Notes: generated by a model from the sequence alone, not told the origin. Counted from the first letter of the stretch, positions 34,813-42,985 are shown. The stretch is DNA of 64,000 nt from an uncultured Tessaracoccus sp. (GCF_947286155.1 NZ_CAMYPD010000001.1:62001-126000), one strand, 5' to 3'. Made by a program: numbers and translations.

Positions 34813-36278
34813 TGTCTGTCGCTACCGCTCAACCCACCGCCGCTCGGAGCGCGCACAAGCCAGCCACGGGGTTGGCGTCGCTCACCATCCAGCTCACCGC
34901 GGCTCGATTCCGCACGCGCGAAGGCGAGGGCCTGCTCTACCTTGCCGGCATCCTGGCCTACACCATCGCCGCGGCGCTGGCGCTCACCGTCGCGGGTGGC
35001 ACGTGGGCGTTTTGGAACCGCTCGAAGCACCCGACGGGGCTCCACGCCCAGGTGCTGGCGGAGGACGCAACCTTCGGTACCGTGCTCGGGTTCTACGTCG
35101 TGCTTGCCTGCATCGCCTGCGCCCTCCTGATTCCCGCGACGGTCAACCTCGCCGCCGGCGCGGCCGTGCTGGGCGCGCGTGGCCGGGAGCGTCGTCTCGC
35201 CGTGCTGCGCCTCATGGGGCTGAGCAGCGGTGAGGTGGTGAAAATGTCGCTGCTGGACGCCACCATCCAGGCCATCATCGGCGGCGTGCTGGGCTCCGTG
35301 ATCTACGTCGCGACCCTGCCGCTGTGGGGCAACCTGACGATGCAGGCCGTGCCGCTGTCCTTCGACGAGATGCTGCTGCCGGCTTGGCTGTTCGCGACGG
35401 TGCTCCTCGCCCTCCTGCTCGTAGGCCTGTTCGCCGCTTGGCGAGGACTGCGACAGGTGCGGATCTCCCCGCTGGGGGTGTCCCGTCGGGCCAATAAACC
35501 TGCGCTGTCGTGGATTCGAGCCATCGTGTTCGTGGTGCTGCTGGGCGTCGGCGGCGCGGTGACGAGCACTTTCACCCCGAGCGGCCAGGTGGGGCCGGCA
35601 ATGATGTTCGCAGCGGCCATCCTCGCCGTCGTGCTGGGCATCAACCTCGTGGCACCTTGGATTCTGCAGGTGGAAGCCAAGCTGTGGGCGAAGCTGCCGT
35701 GGCCGTCATCGAAGTGGGCGGCTCGCCGCATCGCCGCAGACCCTGGCGCCACGTGGCGTCGCGTCTCTGGGGTGGCGCTGCTGTCGTTCATCGGTGGGTT
35801 CATGGCTCTGATGCCATTCCAGCTTGACCCCGAGGGAGAGAAAGGCTCCGCAACCCGCACCTTCGTCGAGGAGTCGCAGCTCGACTTCACCAAGGGTGTC
35901 ATCATCACGCTGGCCGTGGGGTTTGTGCTGACTGCCACATCGATGCTCATCACGCAGGCCTCCGCGACGATCGAGCGCGCCGAGCAGTCGCAGGCGCTGC
36001 AGCGGATGGGCGCCCCGTCGGCGTTCAGCCTCAAGACGATGTGGCTGGAGACGTTCGCGCCGCTGGCGCTCGGTGTGGTGCTGGGTGCTGGGCTCGGCAT
36101 GGCGATGGCGTTGCCGATGTACAACTTCGCGACGAAGATGGGCGTGAACAACGACTCCGGCATGCTCCTCATCGGCACCGTGTTGCTCGTCGGTCTGTTG
36201 CTGGCGGCGGCTTCGCTGCTGGCGAGCCACCCGCTGTACCACCGTCTGCTCGCGACGAGTGAGCGTCGCAACGACTGA
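34812..36278 (+). CDS. FtsX-family ABC transporter permease
   Basis: A 488-residue membrane protein whose ATG overlaps the ATPase stop. Helix pairs surround FtsX-type loops, such as LGARGRERRLAVLRLMGLSSGEVVKMSLLD near residue 120 and the matching ERAEQSQALQRMGAPSAFSL near 395, giving eight to ten helices in two halves. Such transporters act on antimicrobial peptides or lipids by mechanical export. With the adjacent soluble kinase/LuxR pair it is likely a stress or peptide-resistance module. Confidence 0.88.
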   Translation: MSVATAQPTAARSAHKPATGLASLTIQLTAARFRTREGEGLLYLAGILAYTIAAALALTVAGGTWAFWNRSKHPTGLHAQVLAEDATFGTVLGFYVVLACIACALLIPATVNLAAGAAVLGARGRERRLAVLRLMGLSSGEVVKMSLLDATIQAIIGGVLGSVIYVATLPLWGNLTMQAVPLSFDEMLLPAWLFATVLLALLLVGLFAAWRGLRQVRISPLGVSRRANKPALSWIRAIVFVVLLGVGGAVTSTFTPSGQVGPAMMFAAAILAVVLGINLVAPWILQVEAKLWAKLPWPSSKWAARRIAADPGATWRRVSGVALLSFIGGFMALMPFQLDPEGEKGSATRTFVEESQLDFTKGVIITLAVGFVLTATSMLITQASATIERAEQSQALQRMGAPSAFSLKTMWLETFAPLALGVVLGAGLGMAMALPMYNFATKMGVNNDSGMLLIGTVLLVGLLLAAASLLASHPLYHRLLATSERRND

Positions 36279-36306
36279 TCCATCGCTAGTACCCCTGGGC
36301 ACAGCT

Positions 36307-36340
36307 GAGGGCCGCACATCCACGTCGGTGTGCGGCCCTC
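36307..36340. terminator. Terminator after the FtsX operon
   Basis: GAGGGCCGCACA (36307-36318) pairs perfectly with TGTGCGGCCCTC (36329-36340) over a 10-base loop, 29 bases after the stop codon. Confidence 0.8.
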
Positions 36341-36355
36341 GTGTGTGGGTGGTGG

Positions 36356-36481
36356 TTAGCAGGGGCGCCGCTGGTCGGCAGTGAACTGTTGCAGGACGTC
36401 CCAGCGCTCACCGACGCTCCACTGCGCGATGCCGCGGCCGGGGCCAGGCGGCTGGGTGGTGCGGGGGCAGGGCCCCAAATT
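36356..36481 (-). pseudogene. Fragment resembling the end of a phage-tail-type lysozyme domain
   Basis: On the minus strand the frame ending at 36356 reads PPGPGRGIAQWSVGERWDVL followed by about ten residues and a stop. The GxGIAQWS..RWD pattern is typical of tail-tip lysozyme/peptidoglycan hydrolase modules. No start, no upstream domain and no ribosome site are found, so it is probably a decayed 3' end. Confidence 0.35.
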
Positions 36482-36670
36482 CTGTCGTCCGGACGCATGA
36501 TCGATCCTAAGGAGCCAGTTGGGCCACGAACCTCGCGCGCGAGGAGGAGCGGGGCGATTTTTCGGGGTTTCTGGCCAGCGATCGCCGTCTGACTAGGGCA
36601 TTCAATCCCTTGTCTGGTTTCGGGCAACATTGCTCCCGACGGATCCTCGGCCAAATTACATCTGTGTGAG

Positions 36671-36705
36671 TTGTGCACAACACGTGGAAAACTCTGTGGA
36701 AAACT
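36671..36705. promoter_or_regulatory. Cluster of DnaA-box-like motifs
   Basis: TTGTGCACAA (36671-36680) is followed by two direct copies of GTGGAAAACT (36684-36693, 36696-36705). This resembles the DnaA-box and AT-rich motifs of actinobacterial origins, but no dnaA, dnaN or gyrB is nearby. Confidence 0.3.
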
Positions 36706-36803
36706 TGGGGTCAGGTGTGGGCGCTGCGTGAATGCAACCTCGCGGGGTGCTACGCTGCCACTACGGCTAGTCAGCCAGACTTCGCGCAAGGAGTGGTCAG
36801 ACG

Positions 36804-37661
36804 ATGCAGCCCACCGTAACCCATCCCCCGGGGTACAGAAGCGGACGCTTGTACTTCGACGCGTCGATGCGCGTTGTAACCACGGATTTCGACGTCGCCG
36901 CATACACCAAGCGCGCTCGACCGAAGATCAATGTCGACGTCGGCGAGCTGCGCCTGGATCCCGTCTTGCATCAAGACCTCGAGTACCTGTGGCGCGTCGA
37001 AGCCTCGGCAATCGGTGACATGCGCGCCATGCTCTCGTCGTGGACGGGGCGTGAAGCCCGGATCACCGCGTTCCTCGCCACCTGGGCATATGAGCGCTAC
37101 TGGATTGCCAAGGCTCTGTCCGATGTACTCCAAGCGGACGGCTGCCCCGGCCCGGCCATGCCGGGATTCCAGCTGGTAGGCGCCGCCCACAGCCTCTACG
37201 TCGACTACCTGCTCCCCACCGTCGCCAGCCTCTCGACATTGCTCGTCCGCGAACCGATGTCCGCCGGTCACATGGCCCGCATGGCCGTCCACGAAGGAGC
37301 CATGGCGGCGGCCTATCGTGCGCTCACCCCCCGCGTCGAGGAACCCGTCGCCGCCATCTTCCGCCAGATATTGCTGCGCCGCGCGGACTTCGTCGACTTC
37401 TTCCAACAAGAAGCCGCGGCCCGCATCCGCCGTTCCACCCCGGAGCTGCGCAGCGCCCAGCTGCACCTATGGCGCTGGGTGCCCATGCGCCCCGACGGCG
37501 TGCCCGACCCCGACGAGCGCCGCGCCATCCGAAGCATCTTCCGCACCCCGGAATCCAGGCTCGACGTGCGGTCCTCCGACGAGGCCATCGGTCAACTGCT
37601 GCCGGGCAATCCGCTCCCCATGACCCGCGCCCTTCGTCTAGTCCAACATCGAGGCAAGTGA
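36804..37661 (+). CDS. Degenerate ferritin-like (diiron-fold) paralogue of the next gene
   Basis: A 285-residue helical protein starting at ATG 36804 behind AAGGAG. It has the same helical order as the 37663 product, but the iron ligands are lost: where that protein has EEFWHGEA this one has ERYWIAKA, and where that has QETRHVAFY this one has RRADFVDFF. A separate HEGAMAAAYRAL is unlikely to restore a site. A 40-residue N-terminal and a longer C-terminal extension are unique to it. It is probably a non-catalytic subunit or scaffold for its neighbour, one base downstream; function unknown. Confidence 0.65.
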   Translation: MQPTVTHPPGYRSGRLYFDASMRVVTTDFDVAAYTKRARPKINVDVGELRLDPVLHQDLEYLWRVEASAIGDMRAMLSSWTGREARITAFLATWAYERYWIAKALSDVLQADGCPGPAMPGFQLVGAAHSLYVDYLLPTVASLSTLLVREPMSAGHMARMAVHEGAMAAAYRALTPRVEEPVAAIFRQILLRRADFVDFFQQEAAARIRRSTPELRSAQLHLWRWVPMRPDGVPDPDERRAIRSIFRTPESRLDVRSSDEAIGQLLPGNPLPMTRALRLVQHRGK

Positions 37662-37662
37662 C

Positions 37663-38454
37663 ATGGCATTCGACTTCGACAAGTTCACCGAGACATCCGT
37701 CGCCGTCCAGTTCGACGACCTCGACTTCACGACGTTCAAGCGCCAACCCCTCGACGCATCGATGCTGCGCGTCATCCGCTACATGTGCGACGTGGAGTAC
37801 CACACGTCGTGCTACCTGAGAGATCTGCTGGTGTCACCGTCGAGGAAGAAGCCTGAAGCCGCAGGGTTTATGACGATGTGGAACCGGGAAGAATTCTGGC
37901 ACGGCGAAGCGCTGGCCGCGGTGTTACGCGAGCACGGCATCATCGTCGACTACGACGAGGTGAAGGCCAAGCGTGTGAAGCTTGGGTGGCAAGATGCGTT
38001 AGGCCCGCTGAAGCAGTCGTGGCCAACGAATTTCATCGGCGACGACTTCGTCGCGGTGCACATGTCGTGGGGCGCGACGAACGAGCTCTCCGCCGTCGCA
38101 GCGTACCGTCGGATGGCCGACATGACCGATCACCCGACGCTCAGCCCGCTGCTCATGCGCATCGCGCAGCAGGAAACTCGCCACGTCGCCTTCTACACCA
38201 CGCAGGCGATCAAGAAGATGGAGGAATCGGACCGGGCGAAGCAGCTCGTCAAACTGACCCTCACGAAGGCGTGGAAGCCAGTGGGCACGAGCATCATGGG
38301 CGACGACGAAGTGCGCGCGGTGATGGGGACGCTGTTCGAAGGGCAGCGTAAGATCATCGAGAACCTGGACCACCGCGTCGCGAAATTCCCGGGCCTGGAA
38401 GGCGTGACCGTGTTTCAGGACGCCTTCGAGCGCCTGGGCGTCAACCTGGACTGA
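37663..38454 (+). CDS. Ferritin-like diiron protein
   Basis: A 263-residue four-helix-bundle protein with the full diiron pattern: Glu in DVEYHTSCYLRDL, ExxH in REEFWHGEAL, a Glu in ATNELSAVAAY, and ExxH in QQETRHVAFY. It resembles the acyl-ACP-desaturase/rubrerythrin-like group of actinobacterial ferritin-like proteins. Oxygen-dependent chemistry on a lipid or carrier-bound substrate is the family norm; the substrate is unknown. Its ATG is one base after the stop of the degenerate paralogue, implying a complex. The 25-bp inverted repeat at 38510 follows. Confidence 0.75.
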   Translation: MAFDFDKFTETSVAVQFDDLDFTTFKRQPLDASMLRVIRYMCDVEYHTSCYLRDLLVSPSRKKPEAAGFMTMWNREEFWHGEALAAVLREHGIIVDYDEVKAKRVKLGWQDALGPLKQSWPTNFIGDDFVAVHMSWGATNELSAVAAYRRMADMTDHPTLSPLLMRIAQQETRHVAFYTTQAIKKMEESDRAKQLVKLTLTKAWKPVGTSIMGDDEVRAVMGTLFEGQRKIIENLDHRVAKFPGLEGVTVFQDAFERLGVNLD

Positions 38455-38509
38455 CTCTGCGCCACCCGATGGTTCGAGCGAGAGCGGGCCGAAGCCCCTC
38501 CGAGCCGGG

Positions 38510-38592
38510 AGCTAACCCAATACCCACACGCGTTTGCTGAAATGGGCGTTTTCGGGCGATTTGGAGCAACGCGTGTGGATATTGGGTTAGCT
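38510..38592. repeat. Long inverted repeat (25-base arms, one mismatch, 33-base loop) between convergent genes
   Basis: Arm 38510-38534 (starting AGCTAACCCAATACCC) pairs with 38568-38592 except for one G/A position. The stem is not GC-rich. It follows the diiron gene and faces HepT, with a REP-like element 50 bases further on. Confidence 0.8.
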
Positions 38593-38640
38593 GTGGCCTC
38601 TACCTACTCGATGGTCGGGATACGCGCAGTGCAATCTCTC

Positions 38641-38684
38641 CGGTGGTTGAGTAGCCGCCGGAGGCGGCGTATCGAAACCCACCG
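38641..38684. repeat. REP-like palindromic element
   Basis: GGTGGTTGAGTAGC, a central CGCC..GGCG palindrome, then GCGTATCGAAACCCACC. A partial copy in the reverse sense lies at about 38602-38620. Member of the dispersed family also at 39643, 42876, 42930, 49185, 49332, 58629 and 58805. Confidence 0.8.
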
Positions 38685-38691
38685 CGGTCGG

Positions 38692-39066
38692 CTACTCCAT
38701 CGCTGAGCGCGGACTGTCGGGTAAGGCGAGCTTGGCGCCTAGATCTGGAATTTCTCGTTGGAGTGTTACGAACATGAGGTCGTGGTTGACTTTGTCGTAA
38801 TGATGCGCGACGAGATTGCGCATTCTCCCAATCTGTCGCCAAGCAATGTCGGGGTACTCATTTTTGAACTCATCCGGGAGGCGCTCCACAACCGTCGCTA
38901 CCTTGATCAGCAGGCGCTCGCCTGCGTTTCGCAATAGACGACCCTGGGGAGTGTCAGCCAGGTAGGCGTCGCGTCCAAGCGTGACTAGGTAGGCGGCGTC
39001 GGCAATGAAGCCTGACAAATCGTCCAGCCAGAGTTGAACTCGCGGATCGTCGCTCGTTGAGTTCAC
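38692..39066 (-). CDS. hepT: HepT-family toxin (HEPN ribonuclease)
   Basis: A 124-residue HEPN-fold protein. RNLVAHHYD contains the R-x4-H-x-Y motif that defines active HepT toxins. The N-terminal helix VQLWLDDLSGFIADAAYLVT and the middle LLIKVATVVERLPDEFKNEYPDI fit the family. HepT proteins are RNases neutralised by AMPylation by a partner nucleotidyltransferase, here the overlapping upstream gene. Its start overlaps that gene's stop by four bases. The stop lies next to the REP-like element. Confidence 0.88.
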   Translation of the reverse strand: MNSTSDDPRVQLWLDDLSGFIADAAYLVTLGRDAYLADTPQGRLLRNAGERLLIKVATVVERLPDEFKNEYPDIAWRQIGRMRNLVAHHYDKVNHDLMFVTLQREIPDLGAKLALPDSPRSAME

Positions 39067-39515
39067 AGCCGCATACCTTCAGCAAGTGCGTGTTCGACAA
39101 CACGCCCGCCGGATCCTGAGGAGACGAGGTCAACGGGTACGGTCAGGATTTCGGTGAGGGTCTCTTCCAGCTCCAGGAGGTCGGTGATCCCCACCTCGTC
39201 GGGGAATGTGACGAGGATGTCGACGTCGGAGTGCGGACTGTCCGTTCCCTGGGCAACGGATCCGAAAAGGATAGGTGAGGTGCACCCATGACGTTCGAGG
39301 GCAGCGAGCACTGCATCACGGTGCGTTGCCAACATACGTGATGGTCTGACTTCTAGAGCGGCTTCCAGCGCATCGCGAGTGCTGCGGCTGCCGACTCGAC
39401 GACCGGACTCGATCGCTGAGATGAGAGGTTGCAGAACCCCAGATTCCTTGGCCAAACGGCGCTGTGACCATCCGAGCGCTGTGCGTCGGGTCTTGATCTT
39501 GTCACCGTATTCCAT
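39063..39515 (-). CDS. mntA: MntA-type nucleotidyltransferase antitoxin with N-terminal XRE helix-turn-helix
   Basis: A 150-residue fusion. Residues about 5-60 are an XRE DNA-binding domain (RRTALGWSQRRLAKESGVLQ, ISAIESGRR). Residues about 65-150 are a minimal nucleotidyltransferase with ILFGSVAQGTDSPHSDVDIL, the complete G-S-x10-D-x-D motif. MntA proteins AMPylate HepT on its active-site Tyr. The added XRE domain should let the antitoxin repress its own promoter as well, whereas classical MntA has none. Operon order antitoxin then toxin, with a four-base overlap. Confidence 0.88.
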   Translation of the reverse strand: MEYGDKIKTRRTALGWSQRRLAKESGVLQPLISAIESGRRVGSRSTRDALEAALEVRPSRMLATHRDAVLAALERHGCTSPILFGSVAQGTDSPHSDVDILVTFPDEVGITDLLELEETLTEILTVPVDLVSSGSGGRVVEHALAEGMRL

Positions 39516-39585
39516 GACTGCATGGTAACGCGGCTGTGATCATCTTCAGGATGATGAGATGACGAGCAGGGCAGTATCGACTGGG

Positions 39586-39627
39586 AGTGTCAGAAGTTGG
39601 TTCGTCTGTGAACGAAATTCTGACACT
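39586..39627. terminator. Nested hairpin, probable terminator of the kinase operon
   Basis: AGTGTCAGAA (39586-39595) pairs with TTCTGACACT (39618-39627), with an inner TTCGT/ACGAA stem. It lies 65 bases after the end of the histidine-kinase gene on the minus strand. Confidence 0.5.
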
Positions 39628-39642
39628 GAAACCCTCACTGCA

Positions 39643-39680
39643 TCTCGATACGCGCCTGCGGCGCTACTCGATGGTCGGGG
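39643..39680. repeat. REP-like palindromic element (inverse orientation)
   Basis: TCTCGATACGCGCC, TGCGG, then GGCGCTACTCGATGGTCG: the reverse complement of the family, in its GACCATCGAGTAGC variant. It lies between the terminator above and the histidine-kinase stop. Confidence 0.75.
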
Positions 39681-39691
39681 GATGGGCGGCC

Positions 39692-41143
39692 CTACTCGCC
39701 GACGGACGGCGCGGAGGTGTCGTCGGGTTCTTCGAGGAGTGGGAGCTTCAGTGTGAACTCGGCGCCGCCGCCAGGGTGGTTGTCGGCCTTGATGCTGCCG
39801 CCGTGTGCCTCGACGGTGTGCACGACGATGGAGAGTCCGAGCCCGGTGCCGGGGGTGTTGCGCGAGCGGTCGGAGCGGTAGAAGCGGTCGAAGATGTGCG
39901 GGAGGTCCTCTTCCGCAATGCCCGGGCCCTGGTCGACAACAGTGAGCACACCGTCGTTGAGCCGCACATGGATGGTGCCGCCGTTCGGCGAGAATTTGAC
40001 GGCGTTGTCGAGCAGGTTGGTGATGGCGCGCTCGAGGGTGGACGGGTCGCCCATGACCTCCGAGTGGTCGGTGTTCACGTCGAACACCATGCCGGGGCCC
40101 CGACGCTGGGCGCGCTGCACGGAGGCGTGCACCACGTCGGCGAGCACGATGGGTTCGTGCGGGCGCTGGTTGCCGTCGTCGCGAGTGAGCGCGACGAGAT
40201 CGCCCACCAGCGCGCTGAACTCGCCGAGCTGCGCGGCGACATCGTTCAAAATCTGCCCCCTCGCTCCCGGCGGCAGCATGCCGGAATGCTCATCTGCGAC
40301 GAGCAACTCCACGTTAGTGCGCATGGACGTGAGCGGCGTACGAAGTTCATGCCCAGCGTCGGCGATGAGCTGGCGCTGCTGCTCGCGTGATTGCTGCAAC
40401 GACTTCAGCATCGTGTTGAACGACTGCGTGAGTTCGCCGAGGTCGTCGCGGCCGTAGATGCGGATGGGGTTCAGCTGGTCGGTTTGGGTGACGTTCTTCA
40501 CTGCGTTGGACAACCGTCTGACCGGAGCCAACACTGCGCGCGCCGCCCAGAACGCGGTTCCCGTCGTGGCGAGGATGCCGAGCGAACCGGTGACGACCAT
40601 CACGAGCCACAGCGACTGGAGCGTGTCGCGCACGGTCTCCGTCGGGCGTGCATAGGTGACGGAGTAATACTCGACGGTGCGCTCCGTCGTGACCGAAAAC
40701 GGCACGGTCACGGCCCGGTACTCGGTGCCTTCGGCGAGCACCGTGCGTTCGTGGGTGTCTGCCTGGAGGCGGGCTATCGCGATGGCGGCGTTGTCTCGCG
40801 GAATCTCGACGGTCTGCGACCCCGGCTGGTTCTGCCGGCCATCGGCGGACACCACTGACAGCAGCGACCCGCCGGACGTGCCGAGCGCCTCCGGGGTGAG
40901 GGCGTCGAGGTTGTCCATGTCGGAGGCGAGCACGCTTGCCGCCTGCTGCGCTGTGCGGGTGAGGTCGCGGTCGACCTGATCGAACAGCGACCAACGGGTA
41001 ATCATGAAGCCGGTAACACTCACGAGTATCACCGACACCGCCACCGACGCCCCGGTGAGCGCCGCGAGCCGCCACTGCAACGACTGGCCCGAGACGAGCC
41101 GGCCGATCTCACGGCGAGCCTGAACCCACCAGCTTCCGATCAC
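39692..41143 (-). CDS. Membrane histidine kinase, MprB/TcrY-like
   Basis: A 483-residue kinase. Membrane helix 1 (about residues 27-50, LTGASVAVSVILVSVTGFMI) and helix 2 (about 180-205) enclose an extracytoplasmic domain of about 130 residues. HAMP follows, then HisKA with ADAGHELRTPLTSMRTNVEL (His265), and HATPase_c with LLDNAVKFSPNGG, VVDQGPG and GTGLGLSIVVHTVEAHGG. Layout and motif wording match the MprB/cell-envelope-stress kinases of actinobacteria. It overlaps the response regulator start by four bases. Confidence 0.9.
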   Translation of the reverse strand: MIGSWWVQARREIGRLVSGQSLQWRLAALTGASVAVSVILVSVTGFMITRWSLFDQVDRDLTRTAQQAASVLASDMDNLDALTPEALGTSGGSLLSVVSADGRQNQPGSQTVEIPRDNAAIAIARLQADTHERTVLAEGTEYRAVTVPFSVTTERTVEYYSVTYARPTETVRDTLQSLWLVMVVTGSLGILATTGTAFWAARAVLAPVRRLSNAVKNVTQTDQLNPIRIYGRDDLGELTQSFNTMLKSLQQSREQQRQLIADAGHELRTPLTSMRTNVELLVADEHSGMLPPGARGQILNDVAAQLGEFSALVGDLVALTRDDGNQRPHEPIVLADVVHASVQRAQRRGPGMVFDVNTDHSEVMGDPSTLERAITNLLDNAVKFSPNGGTIHVRLNDGVLTVVDQGPGIAEEDLPHIFDRFYRSDRSRNTPGTGLGLSIVVHTVEAHGGSIKADNHPGGGAEFTLKLPLLEEPDDTSAPSVGE

Positions 41144-41826
41144 GGGGCAGTTTCACGCAGGACGTACCCGATCCCGCGGACGGTGTGGATGAGTCGGGGC
41201 AAGCCGTTGATCTCCGTCTTGCGGCGCAGGTAGCCGATGTAGACCTCGAGGGAGTTGGCGGTGGTGGGGAACTCAAACCCCCATACCTCGTTGAGGAGGG
41301 TGTTGCGTTCGAGCACTTTGCGCGGGTTCTCCATGAACACGTTCAGCAGCGCGAACTCGGTGCGGGTGAGCGAGATGTGCTGGCCTGCGCGGGTGACCTC
41401 ACGGTGCTGCGGGTCGAGCACCAGGTCTTGGAACTGCAGCGTGCTCGATTCCGTCTCCGAGTGGGGCTTCGCGCGACGGGTCAGCGCGCGTAGTCGGGCC
41501 AGGAGCTCGTCGAGCGCGAACGGCTTGACCATGTAGTCGTCGGCGCCGGCGTCGAGGCCGTCGACGCGGTCACCCACGGCGTCGCGGGCGGTGAGGATGA
41601 GGATGGGGACATCGTTGCCGGAATCGCGCAGCATCTTCGTCGCCTCGAGCCCGTCGAGGCGGGGCATCATCACGTCCATAATGATGGCGTCGGGAGTGTA
41701 TGAGGCAAGCTTCGCGAGCGCCTCGATGCCGTCCGATGCGGTCTGCACTTCGCTGCCCGTGTACGAAAGTGAGCGCGCCAAGGAATCGCGGACGGCCTGA
41801 TCGTCATCCACCACCAAGATCTGCAT
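41140..41826 (-). CDS. OmpR-family response regulator, MprA-like
   Basis: A 228-residue regulator: receiver with DDD at 7-9 and Asp51 (IIMDVMMPR), Lys in MVKPFALDELLARLRAL, and an OmpR winged helix (LDPQHREVTRAGQHISLTRT, then TVRGIGYVLRETAP). It is highly similar in wording to MprA. It is the first gene of the operon; its start is 48 bases from the divergent ornithine carbamoyltransferase. Confidence 0.9.
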   Translation of the reverse strand: MQILVVDDDQAVRDSLARSLSYTGSEVQTASDGIEALAKLASYTPDAIIMDVMMPRLDGLEATKMLRDSGNDVPILILTARDAVGDRVDGLDAGADDYMVKPFALDELLARLRALTRRAKPHSETESSTLQFQDLVLDPQHREVTRAGQHISLTRTEFALLNVFMENPRKVLERNTLLNEVWGFEFPTTANSLEVYIGYLRRKTEINGLPRLIHTVRGIGYVLRETAP

Positions 41827-41874
41827 GGCGGAAGTCTACCTCGTCGGCCTCCCGGGTCTGGAAGACTGGCGAAC

Positions 41875-42873
41875 ATGACGCTACAAGGCCGATCATTTCT
41901 GAAAGAACTCGACTTCACGCCCGACGAGTGGCTCCATCTGCTGCAGCTCGCCGCCGAGCTGAAAGCTTCCCGCCGCGACGGGCGCGAGCGGCAGCGACTC
42001 GTCGGCAAGTCCGTCGCGCTGCTGTTCGAGAAAACCTCGACGCGCACCCGCTGCGCCTTCGAGGTTGCCATGGCCGAGCAGGGTGGGCACACCACCTACT
42101 TGGACCCGGCGGGCTCGCAGATTGGGCACAAAGAATCGGCCGCCGACACCGCGCGCGTGCTCGGCAGATGGTACGACGGCATCGAGTTCCGCGGCTCCGC
42201 GCAGCGCGACGTCGAGACGCTCGCCGCCCACGCCGGAGTGCCCGTCTACAACGGCCTCACCGACGATTGGCACCCCACACAGATGCTCGCCGACCAACTC
42301 ACCATGCGCGAGCACTCACCCAAACCCCTGAGCGACATCGCCTTCGCGTTCCTCGGCGACGCCCGCAACAACGTCGGTAATTCCCTGCTCATCTCTGGCG
42401 CGATGATGGGCATGGATGTGCGGATGGTGGCCCCAGCGTCGCAGCAGAACACACCCGACGTGGTCACTCGCGCCCGCGAGATCGCGGCGCAGACCGGCGG
42501 TCGGATCACCATTACCGACGACGTCACCGCCGGCGTGCAGGGTGCCGATTTCCTCTACACCGACGTGTGGGTCTCGCTCGGCGAACCCAAGGAGGTGTGG
42601 GCGGAGCGGATCGACCTGCTGCGCCCCTACCAGGTTAACCGCGAGGTGCTGGAGGCCACCGGCAATCCGGATGTGAAGTTCATGCATTGCCTGCCGGCAT
42701 TCCACGACCTCGAGACCGCCGTCGGGCGCTCCATACACGAGCAGTTTGGCCTCGAAGGGCTCGAGGTCACGCACGACGTGTTCGAGTCCGCCACGAGCAT
42801 CGTGTTCGATCAGGCCGAGAACCGCATGCACACCATCAAGGCCGTGCTGGTCGCGACGTTGGCTGGCGAGTAG
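41875..42873 (+). CDS. argF: Ornithine carbamoyltransferase
   Basis: A 332-residue transcarbamylase making citrulline from ornithine and carbamoyl phosphate (or the reverse). FEKTSTRTRCAFEVA holds the carbamoyl-phosphate loop STRTR; HPTQMLADQLT, FMHCLPAFHD and the ornithine-side KESAADTARVLGRWYDGIEFRG are standard. The wording SQIGHKES and the 330-residue length resemble the ArcB/E. coli ArgF branch rather than the shorter anabolic actinobacterial type. No other arginine or arginine-deiminase gene is adjacent, so anabolic or catabolic use cannot be decided. Confidence 0.9.
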   Translation: MTLQGRSFLKELDFTPDEWLHLLQLAAELKASRRDGRERQRLVGKSVALLFEKTSTRTRCAFEVAMAEQGGHTTYLDPAGSQIGHKESAADTARVLGRWYDGIEFRGSAQRDVETLAAHAGVPVYNGLTDDWHPTQMLADQLTMREHSPKPLSDIAFAFLGDARNNVGNSLLISGAMMGMDVRMVAPASQQNTPDVVTRAREIAAQTGGRITITDDVTAGVQGADFLYTDVWVSLGEPKEVWAERIDLLRPYQVNREVLEATGNPDVKFMHCLPAFHDLETAVGRSIHEQFGLEGLEVTHDVFESATSIVFDQAENRMHTIKAVLVATLAGE

Positions 42874-42875
42874 CC

Positions 42876-42970
42876 GGGGTCTTGATACGCCGCTTGCAGC
42901 GGCTACTCGACCACCGGGATGTGTAGCTAGATGGTCGAGTAGCCCGCGAAGCGGGCGTATCGAGACCACG
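42876..42970. repeat. Pair of REP-like elements in opposite orientation (BIME-like)
   Basis: Element 1 (42876-42918) is inverted: TTGATACGCCGC, TGCA, GCGGCTACTCGACCACC. Element 2 (42930-42970) is direct: GATGGTCGAGTAGC, CCGCGAAGCGG, GCGTATCGAGACCAC. The 11-base gap between them makes a larger palindrome. Located between argF and the terminator. Confidence 0.8.
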
Positions 42971-42985
42971 ACGGATGACATGAAG

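Larger units (their letters stand above)
36279..36803. other. 525-base gap with terminator, lysozyme-like remnant and DnaA-box-like repeats
   Basis: No intact gene is supported. It contains the terminator at 36307-36340, a minus-strand coding remnant (36356-36481) and repeat motifs at 36671-36705. RBS AAGGAG at 36788 serves the next gene. Confidence 0.5.

Noticed and set aside
36286..36903. A 205-codon minus-strand open frame over the 36.3-36.9 kb gap
   Set aside because: It overlaps the start of a real plus-strand gene, crosses the terminator and has no conserved motif; the lysozyme-like remnant is in another frame.
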